Positions 43,250 to 51,860 of a stretch of 57,682 nucleotides of DNA are shown one piece after another; the first letter of the stretch is position 1; each line of letters opens with the position of its first letter. Origin of the DNA: Sporosarcina ureae (GTDB lineage: Bacteria; Bacillota; Bacilli; Bacillales_A; Planococcaceae); the NCBI RefSeq assembly GCF_029267015.1, contig NZ_JARIEA010000072.1, positions 1 through 57,682 of the forward strand, in the 5' to 3' direction. The notes under the pieces were generated by a model. It had not been told where the DNA came from and searched no databases. It saw nothing but the letters and a program-made list of their open reading frames with translations. Made by a program: the position numbers and the translations under genes.

Positions 43250-45058
43250 TTACTTCTGTAAGGCGTCCGTCAATTCAACAAACTCTTCTACGTCTTTCGC
43301 AACGAGCGCAATGCCAGCCGCCCAGAAATCTTCTTTTGTAATATCTACATCTAAATGCTTCTTCGCTAAGTCTTCTACTTTCATCGATCCTGTATCTTGC
43401 AATAACGCGATATACTTCTCTTCAAATCCTTCAGGTTGTTTCAAGTATTCCGCGTAGATTCCTAAGCTGAACAAGTACCCAAATGTGTACGGGAAGTTAT
43501 AGAACGGTACACTGTCGATAAAGAAGTGTAATTTCGCCGCCCAGAAGTGTGGATGATAAGAAGACAGGCTATCCCCGAATGCTTCTTTTTGCGCTTCGAC
43601 CATTAATTCATTCAAACGAGTTTCCGAAACGATGCCGTTTGTGCGCTCCGTATAGAATTTATCCTCGAATATAAAGCGGGCACGGATATTTAAAAACATA
43701 GCCGTTGCGCCTTCTAATTTATTGGCAAGCAAAGAGATCTTTTCTTCATCCGATGCAGCATTTTTCACCGTAGCGTCCGCAATAATGGTTTCGGCAAACG
43801 TACTAGCCGTTTCCGCCACATTCATCGCATACCCTTGATTTAGTTCGGGTAGATCTTTCATGACGTGACTGTGGAAGGCATGTCCTAGTTCATGTGCTAA
43901 TGTACTCGTATCACTTGGTGAACCTGTGAATGTCATGAAAATACGCGACTCTTTGAATTCAGGCAAGCTTGTGCAATAACCGCCTGGGCGCTTATTCGAA
44001 CGATCTTCCGCTTCAACCCAGCGATTTTCGAGCGCATGCTTCGTAAAGGCGGTGAGTTTCGGTCCGAATGAAGCAAAATTTTCAATAATGAAATCGCACG
44101 CTTCATCGTAAGTGAAACGAGTCGGTTTCGTTTCCCCTACTGCAACAGGAGCCGCCACGTCTTGCCAACCAAGTTTTTCTACGCCGAATAAATCTGCTTT
44201 TTGCCCTAAGTAATCAATAAACGTTTGTTTCTGCGCGTCAACTGCTGACCACATCGCGGACAACGTCTCTTCGGACATCCGATTATATTCAAGTGGTTCT
44301 TCTAAATGACCTGTTCTCCCGTGAACTTCTTGCAATGTCAGACGATAACCTGCCAAATGATTCAAGATATCCGCAAAGATCGGGCCGTTCGCCGACCACG
44401 TTTTCTCCCAGCTCTCAAAAAGGTCTGCACGCACTTGTGGATCCGGATCAGCGTACATTTTGTTCATCGCTTGACCAATCGATAAGTCCGTTGTGTTGCC
44501 GTCTTCATCTGTAAAAGGAACCGTCATCGTGGAGCCTACCGTATTATACAAATCGCTCCATGCTGCAAGGCCGTCTTTATTTAATTTAGCAATCAGTTTT
44601 TCTTCGTCTTCAGATAATAAACGTTTGCCTTCTTCGCGTATTTCATTCAACGCAAAGCTGATTTCCTGTAACGCATCTTCTTGCAGGAGTTTTTCCCAAT
44701 TTTCATCCGAAATCGCTACGAGTTTCTTCGTAAAGATCGTAGACAATTGCTGAATTTCACTACCTAGCTCCATCACTTGGCCTTTGACAACGCTTGCATG
44801 CGCATCGTCCATGAAAGCGTCCCGCCACATATTAATGAATGTGCCAACCTGCCCTAAACCTTTCCCAATGACTTCTTGCTGTTTCAATAATTCAGCTAGT
44901 GTAGACGCACCGTTCGCCGGATCGTAATGCCACGCTTTTAATTGATCTGCATACACGACAATGTCTTCTTTTACAGCCGAAAGCTTAGTTTGTACTTCTT
45001 CAGACTGGGTTCCCCCAGCAAAAATTGTTTCTAAATCCCATGTGTTTTCATATTTCAA
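43250..45058 (-). CDS. pepF: Oligoendopeptidase F (M3 family)
   Basis: A 602-residue cytoplasmic zinc metallopeptidase that degrades oligopeptides. The zinc motif is His389-Glu390-x2-His393 in HELGHAFHSH, with the third ligand Glu in ETASTFAE. The N-terminal M3 oligopeptidase domain and FPYTFGYLFSLGIYAEY near the end are typical of the PepF group. The ATG has AAGGAGAGTG upstream. It is convergent with brnQ and follows a hairpin (45210-45249). Confidence 0.93.
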   Translation of the reverse strand: MKYENTWDLETIFAGGTQSEEVQTKLSAVKEDIVVYADQLKAWHYDPANGASTLAELLKQQEVIGKGLGQVGTFINMWRDAFMDDAHASVVKGQVMELGSEIQQLSTIFTKKLVAISDENWEKLLQEDALQEISFALNEIREEGKRLLSEDEEKLIAKLNKDGLAAWSDLYNTVGSTMTVPFTDEDGNTTDLSIGQAMNKMYADPDPQVRADLFESWEKTWSANGPIFADILNHLAGYRLTLQEVHGRTGHLEEPLEYNRMSEETLSAMWSAVDAQKQTFIDYLGQKADLFGVEKLGWQDVAAPVAVGETKPTRFTYDEACDFIIENFASFGPKLTAFTKHALENRWVEAEDRSNKRPGGYCTSLPEFKESRIFMTFTGSPSDTSTLAHELGHAFHSHVMKDLPELNQGYAMNVAETASTFAETIIADATVKNAASDEEKISLLANKLEGATAMFLNIRARFIFEDKFYTERTNGIVSETRLNELMVEAQKEAFGDSLSSYHPHFWAAKLHFFIDSVPFYNFPYTFGYLFSLGIYAEYLKQPEGFEEKYIALLQDTGSMKVEDLAKKHLDVDITKEDFWAAGIALVAKDVEEFVELTDALQK

Positions 45059-45209
45059 TGGATGTCACTCTCCTTATATCCTTCTATTTTAAACTTTATT
45101 AGTGAATTAAGAAAGATTTGTTAACTAAGTTTCTGATAAATCATACATTGCGCATAAAATGTATGCTTACTATTGCGGTTTCATAAATTTTTTCTATACT
45201 AATGTATAC

Positions 45210-45249
45210 AAAAAGCGTACTAATTCTCAGATGAATTAATACGCTTTTT
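45210..45249. terminator. Hairpin between the cold shock and pepF genes
   Basis: AAAAAGCGTACTAATTC and GAATTAATACGCTTTTT pair, with T-runs on both strands. It lies after the first terminator of the cold shock gene, so it may be a second terminator. It could also shape the pepF leader. Confidence 0.6.
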
Positions 45250-45273
45250 CTCTTTATATAAAATAAATACAAT

Positions 45274-45303
45274 AAAAAAAAGACCCTCCATAGAGGGCCT
45301 TTC
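45274..45303 (-). terminator. Rho-independent terminator of the cold shock gene
   Basis: On the minus strand AGGCCCTC and GAGGGTCT pair around TATG and are followed by seven T. Confidence 0.85.
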
Positions 45304-45314
45304 TAAAGCTTAAA

Positions 45315-45515
45315 TTAAGCTTTTTGAACGTTAGTAGCTTGTAGGCCACGTTGTCCTTGTTCGATTTCAAATGTTACACTTTGACCTTCGTCTAAAGATT
45401 TGAAACCGTCGCCTTGGATAGCTGAGAAGTGTACGAATACGTCTTCCCCTGCTTCGCGTTCGATGAAGCCAAAACCTTTTTCTGCGTTAAACCATTTCAC
45501 TGTACCTTGTTCCAT
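45315..45515 (-). CDS. Cold shock protein (CspA/CspB family)
   Basis: A 66-residue nucleic-acid-binding protein with the RNA motifs KGFGFI and VFVHF, acting as an RNA chaperone. Sequence [20 protein letters not shown] matches Bacillales CspB, C or D. The ATG at 45515 has AGGAGG 9 bases upstream; a longer in-frame start at 45545 has none. The 273 bp upstream (45516-45788) have no gene and may hold the long leader that cold shock genes often carry. Confidence 0.96.
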   Translation of the reverse strand: MEQGTVKWFNAEKGFGFIEREAGEDVFVHFSAIQGDGFKSLDEGQSVTFEIEQGQRGLQATNVQKA

Positions 45516-45788
45516 AATTAATTGCCTCCTAGTGCGGATGTCCACACAATGATGTTACTATACTTGCTCAAAACTTTAGACGAAAAACAAAATATATTTC
45601 CATGAAATATATTCTCGATCTGAAAAAGAACAAAGATAATACTCTTTAAATATAACAGACATTAAATAAAAAAGCAACCCAAATGATTACTTCTTCATAT
45701 TTTGGTACTGCATTCTTCGTGTACTAACTAGTAAAACCTTATTAGACCTAGTTAAATCAACCGATAAAATAATTTTATTTTCTTATAA

Positions 45789-46310
45789 TTATAGACACTT
45801 CTCCATGCGAATATCCGCGCGCATATCCCCTTCATAATACGTGAAGTTTTCTATACGGCCAATTTCTCGATACCCTAATTTTTTATACAGTTTCAAAGCT
45901 GGCTCGTTAAATTCAAATACACCCAATTCCATCCGCTTAAGACCTTGTCCTTTAATTTGCTGTTCTAAATAGTCGAGCGCTATAAAACCAATGCCCTTTC
46001 CTCGACCTTCACGTTCCCCAATGGAAATACTAATCCACGCCGTCCCGGGTTCTTTTTTAAGTAAATGATCAGGGTCTACTGTATAGCTCATTTCACCGAT
46101 TAGCTGATCCTCCAAATAGATAAGAAAGGTATGTTGATAGTCCAACTTTTGAATAACGTCTTCTATAGTGAGAGTATGTTCTTGCTCTAATGCTTCTTTA
46201 CTCGGATTCGGTTGATTCAAAGGTTTCAAATACGTATCATTCCCCCATCGATTCAGCGTGTTGATCAGCGCAGCTGTAGGTTCCGTTAATTTCACAAAGT
46301 CTATCGTCAT
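45789..46310 (-). CDS. GNAT family N-acetyltransferase
   Basis: A 173-residue acetyl-CoA-dependent transferase. The acetyl-CoA loop appears as EREGRGKGIGFIALDYLEQQ, followed by RMELGVFEFNEPALKLYKKLGYREIG, which is the RimJ/RimL-like pattern. The substrate is unknown; antibiotic, amino acid or protein N-terminus are possible. Single gene. Confidence 0.88.
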   Translation of the reverse strand: MTIDFVKLTEPTAALINTLNRWGNDTYLKPLNQPNPSKEALEQEHTLTIEDVIQKLDYQHTFLIYLEDQLIGEMSYTVDPDHLLKKEPGTAWISISIGEREGRGKGIGFIALDYLEQQIKGQGLKRMELGVFEFNEPALKLYKKLGYREIGRIENFTYYEGDMRADIRMEKCL

Positions 46311-46492
46311 AATATTTCCCTCCTGAGTCTGTATTTCCTCATGCAGTCCATCCTACTCATTACACGTTTCCTTCATTATATCAAAACACTCTCCATTTGC
46401 TTCATACCGGATACCTATCCGAATGCAGCGCGTAGTCAATAGAGCAATCATGATATACTAAAAAGAAACGTTATAGAAAGACAGGAGCGGAC

Positions 46493-47191
46493 ATGTTGAG
46501 ATTGAATCAATATATTAGTTCTTCAGGATTTTGTTCGAGAAGACAGGCAGAACGGTATATTACGGCTGAAAAAGTTTTAGTTAACGGCAAGATGGCTTCC
46601 CATGCGTATCTAGTTGAAGCGAACGATCAAGTTGAAGTCGACGGTCATCTAATCGCGCATACTTCCGAAGACGTATATATCATGCTCAATAAACCAAGTG
46701 GCATCACGTGTACAGCGTCTCCTGCTATTGCTGGTAATATTATCGACTTCATTTCCTATCCCGAACGGATCTTTCCCGTAGGACGTCTGGATAAAGAAAC
46801 GGAAGGTCTGATTTTATTAACGAATGACGGAAGTATTGTGAATACATTAATGAAAGAAGAAAATCAGCAGGAAAAAGAATATGTGGTAACCGTTGATAAA
46901 ATAATTACGGGTACCTTTATAGAGGACTTATCAAACGGAGTAGATATTTACAATCCAAGAATTAAAGGGTACACCACGACTAACGCTTGTCCGGTCACTC
47001 AGATCAATGACTATACGTTTCGTATGACGCTTTCTCAAGGATTGAATAGACAAATCCGTAGAATGTGCAGACGTTTTCAATATACGGTGACGCATTTACA
47101 GAGGGTGCGAATCAAACATATTGAGCTTGGATCATTGGAAAGCGGTCATTGGCGTTATTTGACTGAAGAGGAGATCGCAGGGTTGAAGTAG
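46493..47191 (+). CDS. RNA pseudouridine synthase, RluF/RsuA family
   Basis: A 232-residue rRNA modification enzyme with an N-terminal S4 domain (residues 2-47, LNQYISSSGFCSRRQAERYI) and the catalytic Asp100 in FPVGRLDKETEGLILLTNDG. The C-terminal LSQGLNRQIRRMCRRF motif resembles RluF (23S U2604 in E. coli) more than RluB. The ATG has AGGAGCGGAC upstream. Exact target nucleotide is inferred by family only. Confidence 0.9.
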   Translation: MLRLNQYISSSGFCSRRQAERYITAEKVLVNGKMASHAYLVEANDQVEVDGHLIAHTSEDVYIMLNKPSGITCTASPAIAGNIIDFISYPERIFPVGRLDKETEGLILLTNDGSIVNTLMKEENQQEKEYVVTVDKIITGTFIEDLSNGVDIYNPRIKGYTTTNACPVTQINDYTFRMTLSQGLNRQIRRMCRRFQYTVTHLQRVRIKHIELGSLESGHWRYLTEEEIAGLK

Positions 47192-47210
47192 TCGCCTGTG
47201 TTATACAGTA

Positions 47211-47248
47211 TAAAAAAACCCGACACCGCAAGTTGCGATACCGGGGTA
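47211..47248 (-). terminator. Terminator of the 562-residue membrane protein gene
   Basis: On the minus strand CCCCGGTATCGCAA and TTGCGGTGTCGGG pair and are followed by seven T. Confidence 0.85.
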
Positions 47249-47258
47249 TAAGAACTAT

Positions 47259-48947
47259 TTATTTCACGCTTTTATTCATTAATTCTTTTACAGGAAGGAA
47301 TAACTCACCTGTTTCCAAATACGTCACAATCAGTTGATCGCCTACCTCTACATAAATTGAAAGGGGTGCCACTTCCGATGAAACCAGGAAGTTTCGGCCG
47401 TCTTCTGTTAGGAATGAGACGAGCGTGAAATCGCCTACACGTTCTTTAAACACCCGTGCAACCGTGACATCCGCTTTCGCTTCTTCTGCATTTGAACTTC
47501 CATCTACTGTGCTACCACCTCGTTGGAGCGCTGTTTTATATAATTTCAACGCTTCATTTGGTGAATTCGCAAATACGGAAATCTCTGGATTCGCAGCGGA
47601 CACGATAAAGTAGTTTTGCAAGAATCCATTGGAATCGAGTACCGGCGTCAACCAGCTGGCTTCCCCGTAGAAATTATACAAGACCGGCATTCCCCCGCTC
47701 CATTTTTTCTCAATAAACTTCTTCTCAATAATCTGGAGCGCACCTTGTGAATCCATGTAGGACTCTTCCAAGTTCCCCGTGTAATACGTTGCTTTCCCTG
47801 TTCGGCCATCGGTTAATGCATAGCCAAGCATCGAATCTACGCCTTCTTTCGGGCTAGTGAAATCCGTAAAGTAATACATATGTCCATCCGCATCAAAGAT
47901 CGGGCTAACATTTGCTTCTGTCCCTTCGTCTGAAGGAAGTTTCACGTCTTTCTTACCGACTATAGAATTCCAAAAACCATGAATGTAGTTTCCGAAATAA
48001 CTATTTTGAAGACTTACCGCTTCAGGCGAAATCGCTCCGTTAATAAATTCCGGAACATCTTTCAATGCATATTTCTTCGTAGCACCCGTTTCCGGATTCA
48101 ACATGACAATTCCCTTCGCGTTAAATCCATTACGTGCCGTTATGAATTCCCCGTATGTACGAATATAATGCGGCTTGCCTTCATCATCAATTTCCAATTG
48201 AACATCTCCGTAAAATATTAAATCCGGCATATCCATACGCATTTTACGATACACTTTTTTATGCAAATAGGAAGAAGTTGTATACGCCATTTCCGTTTTA
48301 ACGAATTTAGGATTATCCGATGAATCCGTTGCACTCATCGTGAAATAACCTGGCGTAGTTTTCCCGTTGAACCACTTAAAGAAACCTGAAAACTCTACGG
48401 GTGCAATGTAGACGAATTCATCTTGTACTTTTTGAATTTGCAAATGACCCAGTTCATAATAGCTTGTGTCCGGTACTTGACCAAACGCTTTTTTCATTTT
48501 ATTGCGTGCAAACTTCGGCGGTACACTCGCAGGCGTTTTCGTTTCATCAAACGCTGTAATCTCCACTTTTTGCGTCATCGCAACCGTTTCATACTTTTTA
48601 TTCGCATTAAACAATGGCGCACTCAAAATATACACACCGACTAAAAGCGCAGCAAATGACACGGCCAGTTTGACTTTGCGTTCTAAGCCTTGGGAAACAA
48701 CGGCTCCTAAAATAGCTACTATCAGAAGCAATGCCCAAAGCGACGTCCAGTTGCGGTCCAAATTCGTTACATAATAAAATACGAACACGCCAATCGTACC
48801 GATCACCGCAAGCGTCCCGAAAGCGACCCATCGGTTAAACGACAACTTCTCGTTTTTATTATTCACCGAGAGGAATGGAACGATAATAGCACTCGCCACG
48901 ACCCCTGCAAGTAACGAAAATAATACTAAACTCCACATATTCAACAC
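47259..48947 (-). CDS. Unrecognised membrane protein with a large ectodomain
   Basis: A 562-residue protein I cannot place in a named family. Four hydrophobic segments (about residues 5-27, 42-60, 68-84 and 90-110) are followed by roughly 450 residues with no further membrane helix, which are presumably outside or inside the membrane as one unit. This part contains repeated Tyr/Phe-rich beta-type stretches (ELGHLQIQKVQDEFVYIAPVEFSGFFKWFNGKTTPGYF, ANVSPIFDADGHMYYFTDF). The C-terminus (residues 490-562) looks like a small beta domain. Single gene with terminator. Could be a sensor or surface-processing protein, but no function can be claimed. Confidence 0.85.
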   Translation of the reverse strand: MLNMWSLVLFSLLAGVVASAIIVPFLSVNNKNEKLSFNRWVAFGTLAVIGTIGVFVFYYVTNLDRNWTSLWALLLIVAILGAVVSQGLERKVKLAVSFAALLVGVYILSAPLFNANKKYETVAMTQKVEITAFDETKTPASVPPKFARNKMKKAFGQVPDTSYYELGHLQIQKVQDEFVYIAPVEFSGFFKWFNGKTTPGYFTMSATDSSDNPKFVKTEMAYTTSSYLHKKVYRKMRMDMPDLIFYGDVQLEIDDEGKPHYIRTYGEFITARNGFNAKGIVMLNPETGATKKYALKDVPEFINGAISPEAVSLQNSYFGNYIHGFWNSIVGKKDVKLPSDEGTEANVSPIFDADGHMYYFTDFTSPKEGVDSMLGYALTDGRTGKATYYTGNLEESYMDSQGALQIIEKKFIEKKWSGGMPVLYNFYGEASWLTPVLDSNGFLQNYFIVSAANPEISVFANSPNEALKLYKTALQRGGSTVDGSSNAEEAKADVTVARVFKERVGDFTLVSFLTEDGRNFLVSSEVAPLSIYVEVGDQLIVTYLETGELFLPVKELMNKSVK

Positions 48948-49032
48948 TCTTTTCTAGGAACAAGATTTTTATTTCATACTCTGTATACGTATAAGATCGA
49001 AAACCGTTTCATATTTATGTTCATCTTCTGTG

Positions 49033-49063
49033 TTGACTCTTACGTAACGTTATACTTTAAAGT
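49033..49063 (+). promoter_or_regulatory. MerR-type promoter remnant
   Basis: TTGACT (49033-49038), 19 bp containing the near-palindrome TTACGTAACGTTA, then TAAAGT (49058-49063). A 19-bp spacer with a central dyad is the MerR-family hallmark. It lies upstream of the deleted regulator gene below. Confidence 0.5.
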
Positions 49064-49087
49064 AGTAATTGTAGGGAGGTGCATTCG

Positions 49088-49274
49088 ATGAAATGGATGG
49101 TATGACTTCTTAAACCAGCACACAGGCCACCATTACTCGCTAGATGCATTTAAAGGACTCAGGCAACTGTATGTGGATGATGAACGCTTCACCCAGAACA
49201 TTGACCAATTTGGAAAGGGCTTGGCAACATTCATGCGCGACGCTATGAAATTCTATGCCGAGAAGAACAAATAA
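49088..49274 (+). pseudogene. MerR/TipAS-type regulator remnant with large internal deletion
   Basis: The gene keeps GGGAGG, an ATG and five codons (MKWMV) and then jumps, with a frame change at about 49101, to the last 57 codons of a TipAS effector domain (YDFLNQHTGHHY, DAFKGLRQLYVDDERFTQNI, FMRDAMKFYAEKNK, stop at 49274). MerR regulators of the Mta/TipA type are about 250 residues, so roughly 190 codons are missing. The tail is undamaged, so the loss may be recent. It has its own promoter and terminator. It is not functional as a DNA-binding protein. Confidence 0.78.
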
Positions 49275-49290
49275 TACGAAGAGTAAACAA

Positions 49291-49326
49291 GCGCCGACAT
49301 TCCTATATGGGATTGTCGGCGCCTAT
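49291..49326. terminator. Terminator shared by the TipAS remnant and the MFS gene
   Basis: GCGCCGACA and TGTCGGCGC with inner TTCC/GGGA arms form a strong stem, followed by CTATTTTTC on the plus strand. It lies between converging genes. Confidence 0.75.
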
Positions 49327-49395
49327 TTTTCTTGCTGTATAGTTGTGCGCAAGAAGTGTAATTTCATTTGATAAAAACGACTACTGCCGATCCAT

Positions 49396-50661
49396 TCACA
49401 CTTCCTTTGCAGATGTCTCTTTTATAGAAAAGTTATCTAGCACAGGTTTCGCTTCTAACTCCGTCACATCCAAATCGACCGCATGGGCTTTCATTCGAAT
49501 CGATAGCAAGAACGCTATGCCAAGCAACGCACTACACATAATAAGTGCGAGCGGTATTTGCTGAAAGTGGTCAATAATCCAGCCGCCGATACCCGGACCG
49601 AGCAACTGTCCTCCTGCGAAGAAAAATGTCACATAGCCAAGTGCGACAGGTGCGTACGTCGGATGGACTTGCTCCGTAGATAGCGCTTGACAGAGCGACA
49701 GCATCCCGACAATCGTCGCCCCCCATAGGAATTGGCTAACGATGAGTCCGATATAGACCGGGAATATCACGGGAATGAGTAGAGAAACTGCTCCGATACC
49801 AAGCGTTGTAAGCAAAGCCGATTTACGCCCAATACGGTCCGAAACTCCACCCCATAAAGGCCCGCTGAAGATCGCCATAATTCCACTGATTGCCATGATC
49901 TGCCCCGCCTGAAACTTTGTCAGCCCTACTTCGAGAATATAACTGAACAAGAAGCTTTGCGGCACCAAATAGGCAAAACCCACGAGTCCATAAATGAAAG
50001 CGACGCGAAGTACGCGTTTATTGAAATATACTTTCGTCCAAAATGAACGTTTCTGCGTTTCCTTCGGCAATAATGGGATCGGTGGGTCACGCAAGATGAT
50101 CATCGCGATCATTATCGAGACGATAGACACAGCACCGTAGAAGAACCACAAATACCGCCAGCCCATATCACCGAACCATGTCGTAAAGAATGGAATTAAA
50201 GCACTAGATATTAAAGTTCCAAGCCCCATACCGCTGACAAGGAATCCAATCAGCATGCCGCGCTTTCTCGGAAACCAACCGACTAATATAGTAATAAGTG
50301 GCGTATAGGTGAAAGCGGTTCCTATTCCGAGTAATAACATCGCAGAAAGCGTCCAGCCATACCCTGTGACAAATGACAGCATGAATAATCCGAATGAAAC
50401 GAGTCCAGTTCCGAAAATGACGAGCTTTTTGGCACCGAATTTCGTGACGAGCAATCCGACAAAGATCACCATCATTAAATAGCCGATCGACACGGTCGTG
50501 GCGAGAAGTCCGGCTTGTTTATAGGACATTTCCAAGTTTTCTTTCATGAAGGGCATAATAATTCCGTACGACATCCGTCCAAATCCGAGAGAACTGACGG
50601 TGACGGCGACACTTGCAAATGCATATTTCCAAATATTTTGTTCGTGCTCCTTGGCTAGCAT
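49396..50661 (-). CDS. MFS transporter (YbfB/YjiJ or OFA-like group)
   Basis: A 421-residue major facilitator with 12 membrane segments. The first helices carry SLGFGRMSYGIIMPFMKENLEMSYKQAGLLATTVSIGYLM, and motif A appears as GGVSDRIGRKSALLTTLG in the middle. Substrate unknown; relatives include uncharacterised YbfB proteins and monocarboxylate carriers. The ATG has AAAGGGTGGG upstream. Single gene. Confidence 0.88.
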   Translation of the reverse strand: MLAKEHEQNIWKYAFASVAVTVSSLGFGRMSYGIIMPFMKENLEMSYKQAGLLATTVSIGYLMMVIFVGLLVTKFGAKKLVIFGTGLVSFGLFMLSFVTGYGWTLSAMLLLGIGTAFTYTPLITILVGWFPRKRGMLIGFLVSGMGLGTLISSALIPFFTTWFGDMGWRYLWFFYGAVSIVSIMIAMIILRDPPIPLLPKETQKRSFWTKVYFNKRVLRVAFIYGLVGFAYLVPQSFLFSYILEVGLTKFQAGQIMAISGIMAIFSGPLWGGVSDRIGRKSALLTTLGIGAVSLLIPVIFPVYIGLIVSQFLWGATIVGMLSLCQALSTEQVHPTYAPVALGYVTFFFAGGQLLGPGIGGWIIDHFQQIPLALIMCSALLGIAFLLSIRMKAHAVDLDVTELEAKPVLDNFSIKETSAKEV

Positions 50662-50896
50662 AAGAATCCCACCCTTTCTTCGCGTTGTGCTTCATTCTTT
50701 GTGAGAGAATTCATTCAGAATTGCGTCAGGGCGTTAAGTCTAAGTAGCGTCGGCAGGAATTCTGAGTTTATGTACTTTATGTCTAAATTGTGAACTCTAT
50801 CCCTAACACTATAGCATTCATGTTAGATTATTCCAACTTCTTTTTAGTTTACATAATCATATTATTGTTACATTTAAAAGTGAGGAGATGAGTACC

Positions 50897-50972
50897 GTTA
50901 ATCTTCGTTCCAGGCGGACGCTTTCAGCGCGCGCTGTTCCCGCTGGAGTCGTCGCCTAGAACGAAGATCAAC
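50897..50972. repeat. Structured copy of the dispersed intergenic repeat
   Basis: The ends form a long inverted repeat: GTTAATCTTCGTTCCAGGCG from 50897 against its near complement ending at 50972 (GCCTAGAACGAAGATCAAC). The loop contains GGACGCTTTC, the same core as at 108-172 and 7275-7765. The gap 50662-51104 otherwise has no gene. Confidence 0.65.
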
Positions 50973-51040
50973 TAGTTTAGTATGTTAATGATCGTATTAA
51001 ACTACATACTACATGACGTTACTGCTTCTCTTCACAACAC

Positions 51041-51090
51041 TAAAAAACGCTACCGCCACAAGCCGTAACTTCACGACTTCTAGCGACAGC
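51041..51090 (-). terminator. Possible terminator of the SDR gene
   Basis: On the minus strand CGCTA ... TAGCG encloses a partly paired loop and is followed by TTTTTT. It lies just downstream of the SDR stop codon. The stem is short, so confidence is limited. Confidence 0.5.
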
Positions 51091-51104
51091 GCTCTATATA
51101 ATTC

Positions 51105-51860
51105 TCACTTCTTATAGAAGAACGGTTTTCCGATAGTTTCTACTAGACTTGGTGCCAGTGCGTAGAGTCTGCTTGTTAAGCCAGTGATTTTCGGTAAGTT
51201 TATTTCGCGTCTAGGTCGCTCGATGGTGTCCATGACTGCAGTGACGACTGTATCGACTGACAGTAGCTGGCTGCCCATTGCTTGTTTGTAGCCGCCGGTG
51301 ACGTCTGCGAGTTCGATGAATGGTGTGTCAATTGGGCCTGGATGAATGACGGACACATCGACGTTATACGGTGCGACTTCCATGCGTACGGCGTTCGTGT
51401 AACCGATCAGCGCATGTTTCGTTGCGGCGTAGACTGATGTTTTCGGCGTGGCTACTTTCCCTGCCTGTGAGCCTATATAAAGTAGGTGTCCGTGCTTACG
51501 CTTAATCATCGTAGGTACTACGCGAGCAGTCAGTTGCATCGGTACACGTACATTTGTCTCTAGCATTGCCTTCGTGTCTTCATCCGTTGTCTGGTGTGCT
51601 AAATGGAACTTCCCTACTCCAGCTGAGAAAACGACTAGGTCAGGGGTTTCGATAGAAGACAATAACCAGTCGATTTGCTTCGTATCGCGCAGATCAGCAC
51701 AGTAGCCTTCCACGCCAAGCGTACGCAGTTCCTCTAACGCTTTCGCATTACGTCCCGTCGCGATGACACGGTAGTTATTCAACACCGCCAAGCGCTTGGC
51801 AAGTTCAAACCCGATACCACTCGTTGCACCTGTGATCAGTACCGTTTTAAATGCGGACAT
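51105..51860 (-). CDS. Short-chain dehydrogenase/reductase
   Basis: A 251-residue Rossmann oxidoreductase. The cofactor loop is GATSGIGFELAKRL with ATGRNAKAL favouring NADP, the Asp is in YCADLRDT, and the active Tyr-x3-Lys is YAATK. Ser-containing LLYIGSQAGK precedes it. The gene start overlaps the metallo-beta-lactamase gene by 14 bp, so they form an operon. The substrate cannot be told; sepiapterin-reductase-like or fatty-acid-type SDRs look similar. Confidence 0.9.
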   Translation of the reverse strand: MSAFKTVLITGATSGIGFELAKRLAVLNNYRVIATGRNAKALEELRTLGVEGYCADLRDTKQIDWLLSSIETPDLVVFSAGVGKFHLAHQTTDEDTKAMLETNVRVPMQLTARVVPTMIKRKHGHLLYIGSQAGKVATPKTSVYAATKHALIGYTNAVRMEVAPYNVDVSVIHPGPIDTPFIELADVTGGYKQAMGSQLLSVDTVVTAVMDTIERPRREINLPKITGLTSRLYALAPSLVETIGKPFFYKK

